From NCBI RefSeq assembly GCF_019737615.1, contig NZ_JAHKKS010000015.1, positions 20,361 through 84,360 of the forward strand: DNA of 64,000 bases, given 5' to 3'. A program made the position numbers and the translations under genes. Positions 54,585 to 62,727 of this stretch are shown here, one piece after another. Positions within the stretch are counted from its first letter, which is position 1; every line of letters starts with the position of its first letter. The notes beneath the pieces are model-generated. The model did not search any database, was not told the origin of the DNA, and saw only the letters and a program-made list of their open reading frames with translations. This DNA is from Sphingobium xanthum. Its GTDB lineage: Bacteria; Pseudomonadota; Alphaproteobacteria; Sphingomonadales; Sphingomonadaceae.

Positions 54585-55348
54585 ACAGCCCGATCGTCAG
54601 CCGCCGCAGTCTCATCACCGGCCTGACCGCCAGCGCCGCCGGGCTGCTCTCCGGCTGTGACAGCCTCGCGCGCGACGAACGCTTCCGCAAGGTTTTGTTC
54701 TCGGCCGAGAACATGCACAAATGGCTGCAACGCTCGTTGCAGGATCGACAGGCGCTGGCACGCGAGTTCCGGCCGGACCAGCGCTCGCGCTTCTTCCGCG
54801 GCAATGGCACGCTCAATCCCAATACGGAGGCCTACAAGGCGCTCTGGCGCAGCGATTTCCTGGACTGGCGCCTGCGCGTCGGCGGCATGGTCGCGCGGCC
54901 GCTGTCGATCAGCCTCGCCCAGCTCCATGCCATGCCGCACCGCGTCCAGACCACGCGGCATGATTGCGTCGAGGGCTGGAGCGCGATCGGCACCTGGCGC
55001 GGCGTGCCGCTCAAGGCCGTGCTGGACGCGGCGCAGCTTTCGACGCGCGCCAAATATCTCGTCTTCCACTGCATGGACGATATGGGCGGCGGTGCGACCT
55101 ATTATGAGAGCATCGACATGGTCGACGCCTTGCATCCGCAGACCATCCTCGCCTTCGCGCTGAACGAAAAGCCGCTGCACGTGCGCAACGGCGCGCCGTT
55201 GCGCCTGCGGGTGGAACGGCATCTGGGCTACAAGCACGCCAAGTATCTGAGCGGCATCGAGGCCGTCGCGGACCTCTCGACGATTCGGGGCGGCAAGGGC
55301 GGCTTCTGGGAAGATGTCGCCGGTTATGAATGGTATGCCGGCATCTGA
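54581..55348 (+). CDS. Molybdopterin-dependent oxidoreductase (sulfite-oxidase/MsrP-like), Tat-exported
   Basis: A 255-residue periplasmic Mo enzyme. Twin-arginine signal MNSPIVSRRSLITGLTASAA with downstream Cys at SGC. The Mo-pterin domain has the Mo-ligating Cys in TTRHDCVEGWSAIGTWRGVP and DMGGGATYYESIDMVDALHP. It starts inside the cytochrome b stop (ATGA). The pairing resembles MsrP-MsrQ but the partner is a b561-type, not an MsrQ-type protein, so the substrate (sulfite, methionine sulfoxide or other) is open. Confidence 0.85.
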   Translation: MNSPIVSRRSLITGLTASAAGLLSGCDSLARDERFRKVLFSAENMHKWLQRSLQDRQALAREFRPDQRSRFFRGNGTLNPNTEAYKALWRSDFLDWRLRVGGMVARPLSISLAQLHAMPHRVQTTRHDCVEGWSAIGTWRGVPLKAVLDAAQLSTRAKYLVFHCMDDMGGGATYYESIDMVDALHPQTILAFALNEKPLHVRNGAPLRLRVERHLGYKHAKYLSGIEAVADLSTIRGGKGGFWEDVAGYEWYAGI

Positions 55349-55409
55349 GCGCGGCTGGTGCATCATATGAGGGGGTGACGACCCGAAACGCCTCGCTATA
55401 AAAGCCGCC

Positions 55410-56645
55410 ATGAAGGTCCTGACACGTCTGCTCGGCAAGGTCATCAGCCGGGGCACTCTGAGCATCACCTACGCCGATGGCACGGTGGAAAAGGTCGGCT
55501 CGGCCGACGCGACATGGCCCGATGTGGCCATCCGGTTCACCGATGACGCCGCTGCCCGTGCTATCGTCACCAATCCGGCCCTCGGTGCCGGTGAAGGCTA
55601 TATGGACGGCAAGCTCGTCGTCGATCAGGGCAGCATCTGGGATCTGCTCATGCTGGTCTCGGGCAACGCCCCGCTCGAGAGCAACAAGCGCCTGGAGGAG
55701 CCAGGCGTCGTCATCCGCACCGCAGAGCGGCTCAAGCACTGGCACGATAATTTCAACAAGCGCGATCGCTCCAAAGCCAATGTCGCGCATCATTATGACC
55801 TGTCGGACGATCTCTACGATCTCTTCCTGGACAAGGACCGGCAATATAGCTGCGCCTATTTCACCGATCCCGAGACGGTGAGCCTGGAGCAGGCGCAGAT
55901 CGACAAGAAGGCGCATATCGCCGCCAAGCTAGCCCTCGCGCCGGGCCAGCGCGTGCTGGACATCGGCTGCGGCTGGGGCGGCATGGCGCTCTATCTCAAT
56001 CGCGTCGCGGACGTGGACGTGCTCGGCGTCACCCTGTCCGAAGAGCAGCTCAAGGTCGCGCGTCGCCGCGCGCAGGAAGCAGGCGTCGCCGATCGGGTGA
56101 AGTTCGAGCTGATCGACTATCGCGATGTGTCCGGCCCGTTCGACCGGATCGTCTCGGTCGGCATGTTCGAGCATGTCGGCGCGCGGCATTATCGCGAGTT
56201 CTTCCGCACCTGCCACAATCTGCTGGCCGCGGACGGAGTCATGCTGCTCCACACGATCGGGCGGCTTGATGGCCCGGCTTCGACCGACGGCTTCACGCGG
56301 AAGTACATCTTCCCCGGCGGCTATGCACCCGCGCTGTCCGAGATCCTGGAAGGCAGCGAGCCCAACAAGTTGCTGCTGACCGACTGCGAAGTGCTGCGGC
56401 TCCATTATTATCACACGCTGCGCCACTGGTATGGCCGCGTGGTCGATGCGAAGGACAAGATCGTCGCCCTCTATGACGAACGCTTCTATCGCATGTGGAG
56501 CTTCTATCTGGCGGCGTCTGCGTCCGGCTTCCACTTCGGCAGCCAGACGATCTACCAGCTCCAATATGTCCGCAATCGCCACACGCTGCCGATCACGCGC
56601 GATTATATGGCCGTGGCTGAGGCCGGCTATCGCGCGAAGGGCTGA
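55410..56645 (+). CDS. cfa: Cyclopropane-fatty-acyl-phospholipid synthase-like methyltransferase
   Basis: A 411-residue membrane-associated methyltransferase. N-terminal lipid-binding part followed by the SAM domain with VLDIGCGWGGMALYLNRVAD, GVTLSEEQLKVARRRAQEAG and the catalytic-region IVSVGMFEHVGARHYREFFR; FKFGGYAPALSEILEG-type IFPGGYAPALSE and the C-terminal HLFHFGSQTIYQLQYV-type region are kept. Such enzymes add methylene to unsaturated lipid chains. Full length for the family. ATG at 55410; it is 61 bp downstream of the Mo enzyme. Confidence 0.87.
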   Translation: MKVLTRLLGKVISRGTLSITYADGTVEKVGSADATWPDVAIRFTDDAAARAIVTNPALGAGEGYMDGKLVVDQGSIWDLLMLVSGNAPLESNKRLEEPGVVIRTAERLKHWHDNFNKRDRSKANVAHHYDLSDDLYDLFLDKDRQYSCAYFTDPETVSLEQAQIDKKAHIAAKLALAPGQRVLDIGCGWGGMALYLNRVADVDVLGVTLSEEQLKVARRRAQEAGVADRVKFELIDYRDVSGPFDRIVSVGMFEHVGARHYREFFRTCHNLLAADGVMLLHTIGRLDGPASTDGFTRKYIFPGGYAPALSEILEGSEPNKLLLTDCEVLRLHYYHTLRHWYGRVVDAKDKIVALYDERFYRMWSFYLAASASGFHFGSQTIYQLQYVRNRHTLPITRDYMAVAEAGYRAKG

Positions 56646-56661
56646 CGTTTCGGGCGTGGGT

Positions 56662-56946
56662 TCAATTCCGTCCGTCGAGCCCCATGGACCGCAGAACCCA
56701 GTAGACCGCACCGGAAGCGAGCATGGCCAAGGAAGCCCGCCACTACCGTTCCCGCCGCGCCATGCTCCTCCGGCAGCATCTCCTGCTGGGCGATCCAGCC
56801 GCGCGTGACTTGATCGGCGAGGCTCAGGTGCAGCCAGCGGACGTTCCGCGCTCGGCCAGGCACCCGATCGTCCCGGCCGGGCAGACATGGCCCCTGCCGT
56901 CTCCGAAATCGATGGCCCAGATGACGGACGGCGCGATCAGACTCAT
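56662..56946 (-). pseudogene. Remnant of a CorA/ZntB-like metal transporter (internal deletion)
   Basis: Minus-strand pieces of a longer gene in different frames. An N-terminal part starts MSLIAPSVIWAIDFGDGRGH; a shifted frame continues RNVRWLHLSLADQVTRGWIA; and a C-terminal part ends ASLAMLASGAVYWVLRSMGL. N-terminal WLHL and the end VYWVLR resemble ZntB/CorA ends. The whole is ~285 bp against ~950 bp for an intact gene, so the middle appears deleted, with frameshifts. Assignment rests on short matches. Confidence 0.45.
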
Positions 56947-57031
56947 GCGATGTTTCCCAAACTAGGCGCTCGATCGCACCATAGCACTGGCGGTCAAGCT
57001 GGCGAAGGCAGAGCTTGGCCGGCAGCAGGTT

Positions 57032-57571
57032 TCAGCAAAGCGCCTTTGCCACGGTCTCCCCCCGGCGGGTAAGCCGATAGGCGCTGGACGGGGGGAAGCC
57101 CGCGACCACCTCCCGCGCAACCAGATCGTGCCGGATGAGCGCCTTGAGGCTCGCGGCGACGGCGCGCGGGGTCGCGCCCGCCATGGCGCGTTCCAGCCGG
57201 TTGAAGCGCGCCTCTCCGGTGTCGATCAGGTGCAGCAGCGGCAGCGACCAGCGCGTGACGGCTTCCGGTGGCATGCCCGCCTGCGTCTGCGCATCGGCAA
57301 TGGTCCGGCAAGCCAGGGCGACACGATGACCGGCATCGCTCAGCAGATAGTCCGGGCGCAGGGGATGGCCGTGACCGGGATTGGGCGCGATCCAGCCTTC
57401 CTCGATCAGGGTGGCTAGCGTGCGCTTGAGGCTGTCGCGCGGGATGCCGAGCCGGTTCGCCATTTCCGCGAAGCGACCGCCGCGATGCGCCGCCATATGC
57501 GCCAGCACCGGCACTGCCCAGCGATGACGACTGAGCGCGATCAGCAGCTCGGGGGAGGCGATTGACGACAT
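57032..57571 (-). CDS. Winged-helix transcriptional regulator (HxlR-like)
   Basis: A 179-residue DNA-binding protein. LIALSRHRWAVPVLAHMAAH, RFAEMANRLGIPRDSLKRTL and ATLIEEGWIAPNPGHGHPLR form a winged-helix domain like HxlR/DUF24; a second, similar module appears in the C-terminal half (FNRLERAMAGATPRAVAASL, ALIRHDLVAREVVAG), i.e. the gene looks like a tandem wHTH. It is divergent from the VOC gene, so it may repress it. The start at 57571 is chosen. Confidence 0.75.
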   Translation of the reverse strand: MSSIASPELLIALSRHRWAVPVLAHMAAHRGGRFAEMANRLGIPRDSLKRTLATLIEEGWIAPNPGHGHPLRPDYLLSDAGHRVALACRTIADAQTQAGMPPEAVTRWSLPLLHLIDTGEARFNRLERAMAGATPRAVAASLKALIRHDLVAREVVAGFPPSSAYRLTRRGETVAKALC

Positions 57572-57624
57572 AATAAAGCTACTATACTTTCCGTCAGAGC
57601 GATTCAAGGGATGGGAGAAACGCG

Positions 57625-57999
57625 ATGGCAGTGGATTTCGATGGCGGGCTGACATTGTCGATGCGAGCGACCGATCTCGACCGCACGATCGCCTGGTATC
57701 AGACGGTGCTGGGTTTCACGTTGCTCTATCGCGCCGAGCAAATGGCCTGGTGCGAGCTTGCGACGCCGGTCGGCAAGGTCAATGTCGGCTTCAGCGAGTC
57801 GGAAACGGTCATGCCGGGCGGCGCGGTGCCGACCTGGGGCGTGACGGACATCGTGGCGGCGCAGGCGATGCTCGCCGAGCATGGTGTGCGCACCGATGGC
57901 GACATCCAGCATATTCCCGGTCTCGTGAAACTGCTGACCTTCTACGACCCTGACGACAATGCGATGATGTTCTATGAGACGGACGGCGCGCCGGCGTAG
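57625..57999 (+). CDS. VOC family (glyoxalase/bleomycin-resistance-like) protein
   Basis: A 124-residue VOC-fold protein: LTLSMRATDLDRTIAWYQTV and LGFTLLYRAEQMAWCELATP, then GAVPTWGVTDIVAAQAMLAE and LVKLLTFYDPDDNAMMFYET. Metal-ligand Glu/His positions are partly visible (FYET). Family members are lyases, isomerases or dioxygenases; this short single-module form probably dimerises. GGGAGAAACGCG precedes the start. The divergent wHTH gene suggests local regulation. Confidence 0.83.
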   Translation: MAVDFDGGLTLSMRATDLDRTIAWYQTVLGFTLLYRAEQMAWCELATPVGKVNVGFSESETVMPGGAVPTWGVTDIVAAQAMLAEHGVRTDGDIQHIPGLVKLLTFYDPDDNAMMFYETDGAPA

Positions 58000-58045
58000 C
58001 GCGAGACTCAGGGCGAGCGGTGATTTGATTTGGGCAAGGCGGCCG

Positions 58046-58312
58046 TTAGCTGACGAGTGCGGCGGGGGTCGGGATCGTCTCGCCGCCTTCGTCGATCTTG
58101 GCGATCTGCTCCTCCGCCTCGCGCGCGACCTCCTTCACCGTCTCTTCGGCCTTTTGGGCCGCTTCCTCGGCGCGCGGGAAGGCGGCGAGGGCCATTTCGG
58201 TGCTGGTGTGCAGGAAATCGAGGCCGATCTGCATCGGCATCGTCCAGAGGTGGAAAAGCTGGTCCAGATTGGAGCGCGGAACGGACCAGGCGGTGGATGG
58301 CGCATCGGTCAT
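58046..58312 (-). CDS. Small phasin-like helical protein
   Basis: An 88-residue protein with an amphipathic helical body (LDQLFHLWTMPMQIGLDFLH, AAQKAEETVKEVAREAEEQI) and a short disordered N-terminus (MTDAPSTAWSVPRS). This layout recalls small phasin-family proteins that coat PHA granules, though PHA synthase genes are not in view. GAGGAG stands eight bases upstream of the ATG at 58312. Downstream of the ArsR gene on the same strand. Confidence 0.5.
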   Translation of the reverse strand: MTDAPSTAWSVPRSNLDQLFHLWTMPMQIGLDFLHTSTEMALAAFPRAEEAAQKAEETVKEVAREAEEQIAKIDEGGETIPTPAALVS

Positions 58313-58407
58313 GGCAAGACTCCTCATGGTGGGGACACGGGCCAATTTACCAATGCGTGACGACAATTTCATGTCCCGATAGCCGCAAAAATTCGCAGCC
58401 GGGCGCA

Positions 58408-58731
58408 TCAGCGCTCCAGATCGGCCTTGAGGCGCCCGAGCATTGCGACCGCCCGCGCGGCATGAGGGCCGATCCAGCGCTCGTGGATCTCGTGGATCGG
58501 CAGAGGATTGAGATGATTCCAGCGCTCGCGCCCGCGCCGCACGACGATGACGAGGTCGGCCTCCTCCAGCACCTTCAAGTGCTGCATCACCGTGCAGCGG
58601 TCCAGATCCGGGAAATGCGTGCAGAGCGTGCCCGTGGTCAGCGGCTGGTCGCGCAGATCGTCGAGGATCTGGCGGCGGACCGCAGCCGAGAGCGCCTTGA
58701 ACACGCGGTCATGAGCGTCGCTGATTGACAT
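58408..58731 (-). CDS. ArsR-family wHTH repressor
   Basis: A 107-residue regulator: DRVFKALSAAVRRQILDDLR and LTTGTLCTHFPDLDRCTVMQ (HTH), then HLKVLEEADLVIVVRRGRER with wing. Metal-binding cysteines are not clear (only LCTHF and RCTV), so it is more like the redox- or unknown-ligand ArsR class that is coupled to SRPBCC genes. Its start codon overlaps the shared palindromic operator at 58730-58749. Divergent from the SRPBCC gene. Confidence 0.85.
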   Translation of the reverse strand: MSISDAHDRVFKALSAAVRRQILDDLRDQPLTTGTLCTHFPDLDRCTVMQHLKVLEEADLVIVVRRGRERWNHLNPLPIHEIHERWIGPHAARAVAMLGRLKADLER

Positions 58732-58749
58732 GTTATATATTTATAACAT
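58730..58749. promoter_or_regulatory. Palindromic operator between the ArsR and SRPBCC genes
   Basis: Perfect 8-bp arms ATGTTATA and TATAACAT with a 4-nt spacer (20 bp in all) in the AT-rich divergent gap, overlapping the regulator's start codon. Placement and symmetry fit an ArsR-family dimer site controlling both genes. Confidence 0.65.
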
Positions 58750-58779
58750 AATTAGATGCGACTCAAGAGGAGATGCCCG

Positions 58780-59253
58780 ATGGACCTCCAATTCCAGGTG
58801 TCGATCCGGATCGCGCGGCCTGTGCATGACGTGTTCGAGGCCGTGGCCGACCCCGATCAGCTCTCGCGCTATTTCACGACCGGCGGCGCCAAGGGGCGAA
58901 TGGACACCGGTGCGACGGTGATGTGGGATTTTCACGACTTCCCGGGCGCGTTTCCGGTCGAGGTGGTGGAGGTGGAGCAGGATCGGAAGATCGTCTTCCG
59001 CTGGCAAGCCAATGAAGGCGTGTCCGAAGGCGCGCCCCTCGTTGACGTCGACTACAAGACCGAAGTGACGATGATCTTCGAGCCGCTCGATGACGGCCGC
59101 ACGCTCATTTCCGTGACCGAGCATGGCTGGCGCGAGACGCAGACCGGACTCAATGGCTCCTACGGCAATTGCATGGGCTGGACGCAGATGATCTGCGCGC
59201 TCAAGGCCTGGCTGGAGCATGGCATCAACCTGCGCGAGGGTGCCTTCAAATAA
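58780..59253 (+). CDS. SRPBCC (START/AHSA1-like) protein
   Basis: A 157-residue cytoplasmic protein of the SRPBCC superfamily: QVSIRIARPVHDVFEAVADP, GATVMWDFHDFPGAFPVEVV, RWQANEGVSEGAPLVDVDYK and a C-terminal helix CALKAWLEHGINLREG. AHSA1-like domains bind hydrophobic ligands. It is divergent from the ArsR gene, an association frequently seen for AHSA1 and ArsR genes, so the regulator probably controls it. GAGGAG before the ATG. Confidence 0.85.
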   Translation: MDLQFQVSIRIARPVHDVFEAVADPDQLSRYFTTGGAKGRMDTGATVMWDFHDFPGAFPVEVVEVEQDRKIVFRWQANEGVSEGAPLVDVDYKTEVTMIFEPLDDGRTLISVTEHGWRETQTGLNGSYGNCMGWTQMICALKAWLEHGINLREGAFK

Positions 59254-59323
59254 GCGTTGCCGCTGGCGCCGGCTGAAACTGGCGGCGCCCCTGCGCGTTG
59301 TCCGTGCAGGAAAGGAGCCGATC

Positions 59324-59467
59324 ATGGAGCAGGAAGTCCACAAGAATACGGACGATGCGCGCGCCGGCAGCACGCCGCATATCGTGCGCTATGTCCTCAC
59401 CATCTCGCTGGTGCTCGCACTGGTGGCGATGGTTCTGCTGCTGCTGTGGGGATCGACCACCAATTAG
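59324..59467 (+). CDS. Small membrane protein (47 aa)
   Basis: A 47-residue protein, MEQEVHKNTDDARAGSTPHI then a single membrane helix RYVLTISLVLALVAMVLLLL ending WGSTTN. AAAGGAG precedes the ATG at proper distance. It is 70 bp downstream of the SRPBCC gene, possibly in the same transcript. Family unrecognised. Confidence 0.55.
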   Translation: MEQEVHKNTDDARAGSTPHIVRYVLTISLVLALVAMVLLLLWGSTTN

Positions 59468-59482
59468 GCGGTCGATCCGACA

Positions 59483-60700
59483 TCACCCGTCGCGCCGACC
59501 GAGCAAACGGAGGCGCAACGCATTCAGCTTGATGAAGCCAGCGGCATCCCGCTGGTCATACGCCCCCGCATCATCCTCGAATGTCACCACTTTCTCGCTG
59601 TAGAGCGAATGCGGCGACTTGCGGCCGACCACGATCACATTGCCCTTGTAGAGCTTGAGGCGGACGGTGCCGGTGACCTTCGCCTGGCTGTGATCGATCG
59701 CCGCCTGCAGCATTTCACGCTCGGGCGAGAACCAGAAGCCGTTGTAGATCAGCTCGGCATAGCGCGGCATCAGCTCATCCTTGAGATGCGCCGCGCCGCG
59801 ATCGAGCGTCAGCTGCTCGATGCCGCGATGGGCGAGATGATAGATGCAGCCGCCCGGTGTCTCGTACATGCCGCGCGATTTCATGCCGACGAAGCGGTTC
59901 TCGACCAGATCGAGCCGGCCGATGCCATGCTTGCGGCCAAGCTCGTTGAGCGCTTCCAGCAGCGTCGCGGGCGACATTTTCTTGTCGTTGAGCGCGACGC
60001 CGTCGCCTGCCACGAAATCGACCGTGATATATTCCGGCTTGTCCGGCGCGTCCTCGGGATTGACCGTGCGGGAGTAGACATAGTCAGGCACTTCCTCCCA
60101 CGGATCCTCCAGCACCTTCCCCTCGGACGAGGTGTGCAGCATGTTGGCATCGGTGGAGAAGGGCGCTTCGCCGCGCTTGTCCTTGGGCACCATGATCTGA
60201 TGCTGCTCGGCCCATTCGATGAGGCGCGTGCGGCTGGTCAGATCCCATTCGCGCCAGGGCGCGATCACCTTGATGTCCGGCTGGAGCGCATAATAGCTGA
60301 GCTCGAAGCGGACCTGATCATTGCCCTTGCCGGTCGCGCCGTGGGACACCGCATCGGCGCCGACCTGACGGGCGATCTCGATCTGGCGCTTGGCGATGAG
60401 CGGCCGCGCGATCGAGGTGCCGAGCAGGTACAGGCCTTCGTAGAGCGCGTTGGCCCGCATCATCGGGAAGACATAATCGCGCACGAATTCCTCGCGCACG
60501 TCGTCGATGAAGATATGCTCGGGCTTCACGCCGGCATTGAGCGCCTTGGCGCGGGCCGGTTCCAGTTCCTCGCCCTGGCCGAGGTCCGCCGTGAAGGTCA
60601 CGACCTCGCATCGATAATTGATCTGCAGCCACTTCAGGATGACGCTGGTGTCGAGGCCGCCGGAATAGGCGAGGACGACGCGCTTGATCTGATCGGACAT
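59483..60700 (-). CDS. argG: Argininosuccinate synthase
   Basis: A 405-residue cytoplasmic enzyme of arginine biosynthesis: citrulline + aspartate + ATP to argininosuccinate. The N-terminal PP-loop [15 protein letters not shown], then [40 protein letters not shown] and the C-terminal tail are intact. The ATG at 60700 is the family start; a TTG two codons upstream is possible. argH is not in the window. Confidence 0.96.
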   Translation of the reverse strand: MSDQIKRVVLAYSGGLDTSVILKWLQINYRCEVVTFTADLGQGEELEPARAKALNAGVKPEHIFIDDVREEFVRDYVFPMMRANALYEGLYLLGTSIARPLIAKRQIEIARQVGADAVSHGATGKGNDQVRFELSYYALQPDIKVIAPWREWDLTSRTRLIEWAEQHQIMVPKDKRGEAPFSTDANMLHTSSEGKVLEDPWEEVPDYVYSRTVNPEDAPDKPEYITVDFVAGDGVALNDKKMSPATLLEALNELGRKHGIGRLDLVENRFVGMKSRGMYETPGGCIYHLAHRGIEQLTLDRGAAHLKDELMPRYAELIYNGFWFSPEREMLQAAIDHSQAKVTGTVRLKLYKGNVIVVGRKSPHSLYSEKVVTFEDDAGAYDQRDAAGFIKLNALRLRLLGRRDG

Positions 60701-60799
60701 GGGCAAACCCTATCGGCTGGGAAAACGGAACGGCGCGCGGTTAACAGGGGGGGAGGCGGAGCGCAACAGCTGCGGCCCCCGAGCGTCAGTTCATCCGCG

Positions 60800-61876
60800 C
60801 TACTTCATGATGCCGAGCGCGAGCAGGATGGCGAGGTAGAGCACCAGCACCACGAAGCCGAAGACGATCAGCACGCCCGTGCGCATCAGCGCGGTGAAGC
60901 GGCCGCTGCGATAAGCCCCGCGCACCTGCTTGTAGATGTGCAGGGGCGGAATGACCATCGCGCTGACCGCGATCGCCCCTTCCGGCGCGCCGAGCGCGCC
61001 CGCGATGGTCAGCGCCGTCACCATCACCAGCATGAAGGTGATGGAGAGCGTCACGAACACGAGGTGATCGTAGAATTTATACTGCCGCTTCCAGAAGAAG
61101 AGCAGCCAGACGAGCGGCGTCGAGAGCGGGATCAGCAGCCAGCTATATTTATAGGCGCTGGTCTGCAGCCGATAGAGGAACAAATTGGGGTTTTCGTTGG
61201 CGGCCGCGATGCCCTTGTCGAGCTTGTCCCAGCCCGTGGTGAAGCCGAGCGCCTTGAAATTGCCCGTGCGCGATCCGGTGACGAGGAAGCCCTGTGCGAG
61301 CTTCAGGCCGTCAGTGTCTTCCTGCACGCTGTCCAGCTTCGCTTCGAGCGCGGTGGCGTCGCGGCCAGCTCGTTCCTCGGCTTTGATCTGAGCCTTCAGC
61401 GTGTTGATCTGCGCCTCGTTCCTGGCGAGCGACTGCTTGATCTCGGAGAGCGGGCGATTGCGATCCTGCTCGCGTATCTCGGGCGCATGCATCTCGCCTG
61501 CGAGGCTGCCGACCACCGCGAACATCAGGAACACGCAGAACAGGAACATCGCGATCGGCGAGACGAACTTGGCGCGCTCTCCCGCGATGTAGCGCCGGGT
61601 CAACTCGCCCGGCTTGAAGAACAGCAGGGGCAGCGTGTCCCAGATCTTCCCCTCGAAGTGGAAGACGCCATGGAGGATATCGTGCAGGAAGCCGCTGATC
61701 GTGCGGTGGAGATGGCCGTTCTGCCCGCAGCTGTGGCAATAATTGCCGATGCGCTGCGTGCCGCAATTGAGGCAGGGGCCATGCGCCGCTTCGCCGCCCT
61801 CGCCATGCGCCGGCTCGATCGCCCGGGCCATCACTGCCCCGGTCGCCGCATCGCCCACGGCTTCGATCCCTGTCAT
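60800..61876 (-). CDS. DUF3667 membrane protein with N-terminal zinc ribbon
   Basis: A 358-residue protein. N-terminal zinc-ribbon GPCLNCGTQRIGNYCHSCGQ (CxxC...CxxC), then a membrane segment at AMFLFCVFLMFAVVGSLAGE, a coiled-coil stretch (LARNEAQINTLKAQIKAEER) and further segments (YSWLLIPLSTPLVWLLFFWK, LVFVTLSITFMLVMVTALTI). This matches DUF3667, a family of membrane proteins of unknown role. The start is at 61876. Confidence 0.85.
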   Translation of the reverse strand: MTGIEAVGDAATGAVMARAIEPAHGEGGEAAHGPCLNCGTQRIGNYCHSCGQNGHLHRTISGFLHDILHGVFHFEGKIWDTLPLLFFKPGELTRRYIAGERAKFVSPIAMFLFCVFLMFAVVGSLAGEMHAPEIREQDRNRPLSEIKQSLARNEAQINTLKAQIKAEERAGRDATALEAKLDSVQEDTDGLKLAQGFLVTGSRTGNFKALGFTTGWDKLDKGIAAANENPNLFLYRLQTSAYKYSWLLIPLSTPLVWLLFFWKRQYKFYDHLVFVTLSITFMLVMVTALTIAGALGAPEGAIAVSAMVIPPLHIYKQVRGAYRSGRFTALMRTGVLIVFGFVVLVLYLAILLALGIMK

Positions 61877-62001
61877 GGCGCCGCGTTCCCCCAAAGCCTG
61901 CGTTCGCTTGGCCGGGGTCTATCAGCGGCGTGACGCGGGGGCAATTGCCATGGCCTGCAAATCGGGCAATCATGCCGGCGAATGCTATGGGAGGCAGCTT
62001 C

Positions 62002-62415
62002 ATGGCCGGGACCAAGACGAAGGCGACGGAGCGGACCGTTGCGGACTTCATCTCCAGCGTTGATCATCCGGTGCGGCGCGCCGATGCCGAAGCGCTGGTG
62101 CCGCTGTTCGAGCGGATCAGCGGCGAACCCGCGACCATGTGGGGGCCGTCGATCATCGGCTTCGGGCGCTATCATTATCGCTATGACAGCGGTCACGAGG
62201 GCGACATGTGCCGCATCGGCTTCAGCCCGCGCGCCGCGCAACTGGTCTTCTACATCGACAGTCCGGCGAGCGACGCGCTGATGGAGAGGCTCGGCAAGCA
62301 CAAGCGCGGCAAGGCCTGCCTCTATGTGAACAAGCTTGCCGATGTGAATGTCGCGGTGCTGGAGCAGATGATCCGTGCCGCCTGGGACGATATGGCGGAG
62401 CGCTACCCGGCTTGA
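62002..62415 (+). CDS. DUF1801 domain protein
   Basis: A 137-residue protein. MWGPSIIGFGRYHYRYDSGH, RIGFSPRAAQLVFYIDSPAS and LGKHKRGKACLYVNKLADVN identify the DUF1801 (YdhG-like) fold. Unknown function, cytoplasmic. It is divergent from the DUF3667 gene with about 125 bp between, so the promoters lie there. Confidence 0.85.
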   Translation: MAGTKTKATERTVADFISSVDHPVRRADAEALVPLFERISGEPATMWGPSIIGFGRYHYRYDSGHEGDMCRIGFSPRAAQLVFYIDSPASDALMERLGKHKRGKACLYVNKLADVNVAVLEQMIRAAWDDMAERYPA

Positions 62416-62479
62416 TCGATCCAGTCGATCAATGTCAGGCTTTTAATCGGTTTTACGGAGAAACCTTATTTGGTTATAG

Positions 62480-62715
62480 AAGTCCCAGCACGCAGTTGTG
62501 GCGCGCCGGCCGTTTCCCTCCCCCTTTCGGCCGGCGCCCCTTCAAAGCCCGCTGGGCGCGATTGATCGCCCGAGGGTCGCATTCAGGCCAAGGCCTGAAC
62601 CACTAGGGAGCGCGGCTGCCCGATCGCCCACATCGAGCAGCCGCCTCTTCCCTGGGGTTCGGACCCTCAGTTCCTCCCACGGAAAACCTGGCCGAGTGCC
62701 CACCCGGCCGGGTCA
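62480..62715. other. Candidate structured noncoding RNA (orientation unknown)
   Basis: The gap between DUF1801 and the aldo/keto reductase contains closely packed GC hairpins and no ORF with coding character: GCCGGCCG/CGGCCGGC (62508-62537), GGCCAAGGCC (palindrome) and a long arm GCGGCTGC/GCAGCCGC (62614-62644) within AGGGAGCG...CTCTTCCCT. It looks like a folded RNA rather than a REP repeat. I could not match it to SRP, 6S, tmRNA or RNase P RNA. Confidence 0.3.
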
Positions 62716-62727
62716 CCGCGTTGACCG

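Noticed and set aside
59609..61933. 774-codon plus-strand ORF
   Set aside because: Runs antisense through argG and DUF3667, two clearly conserved genes; no independent evidence.
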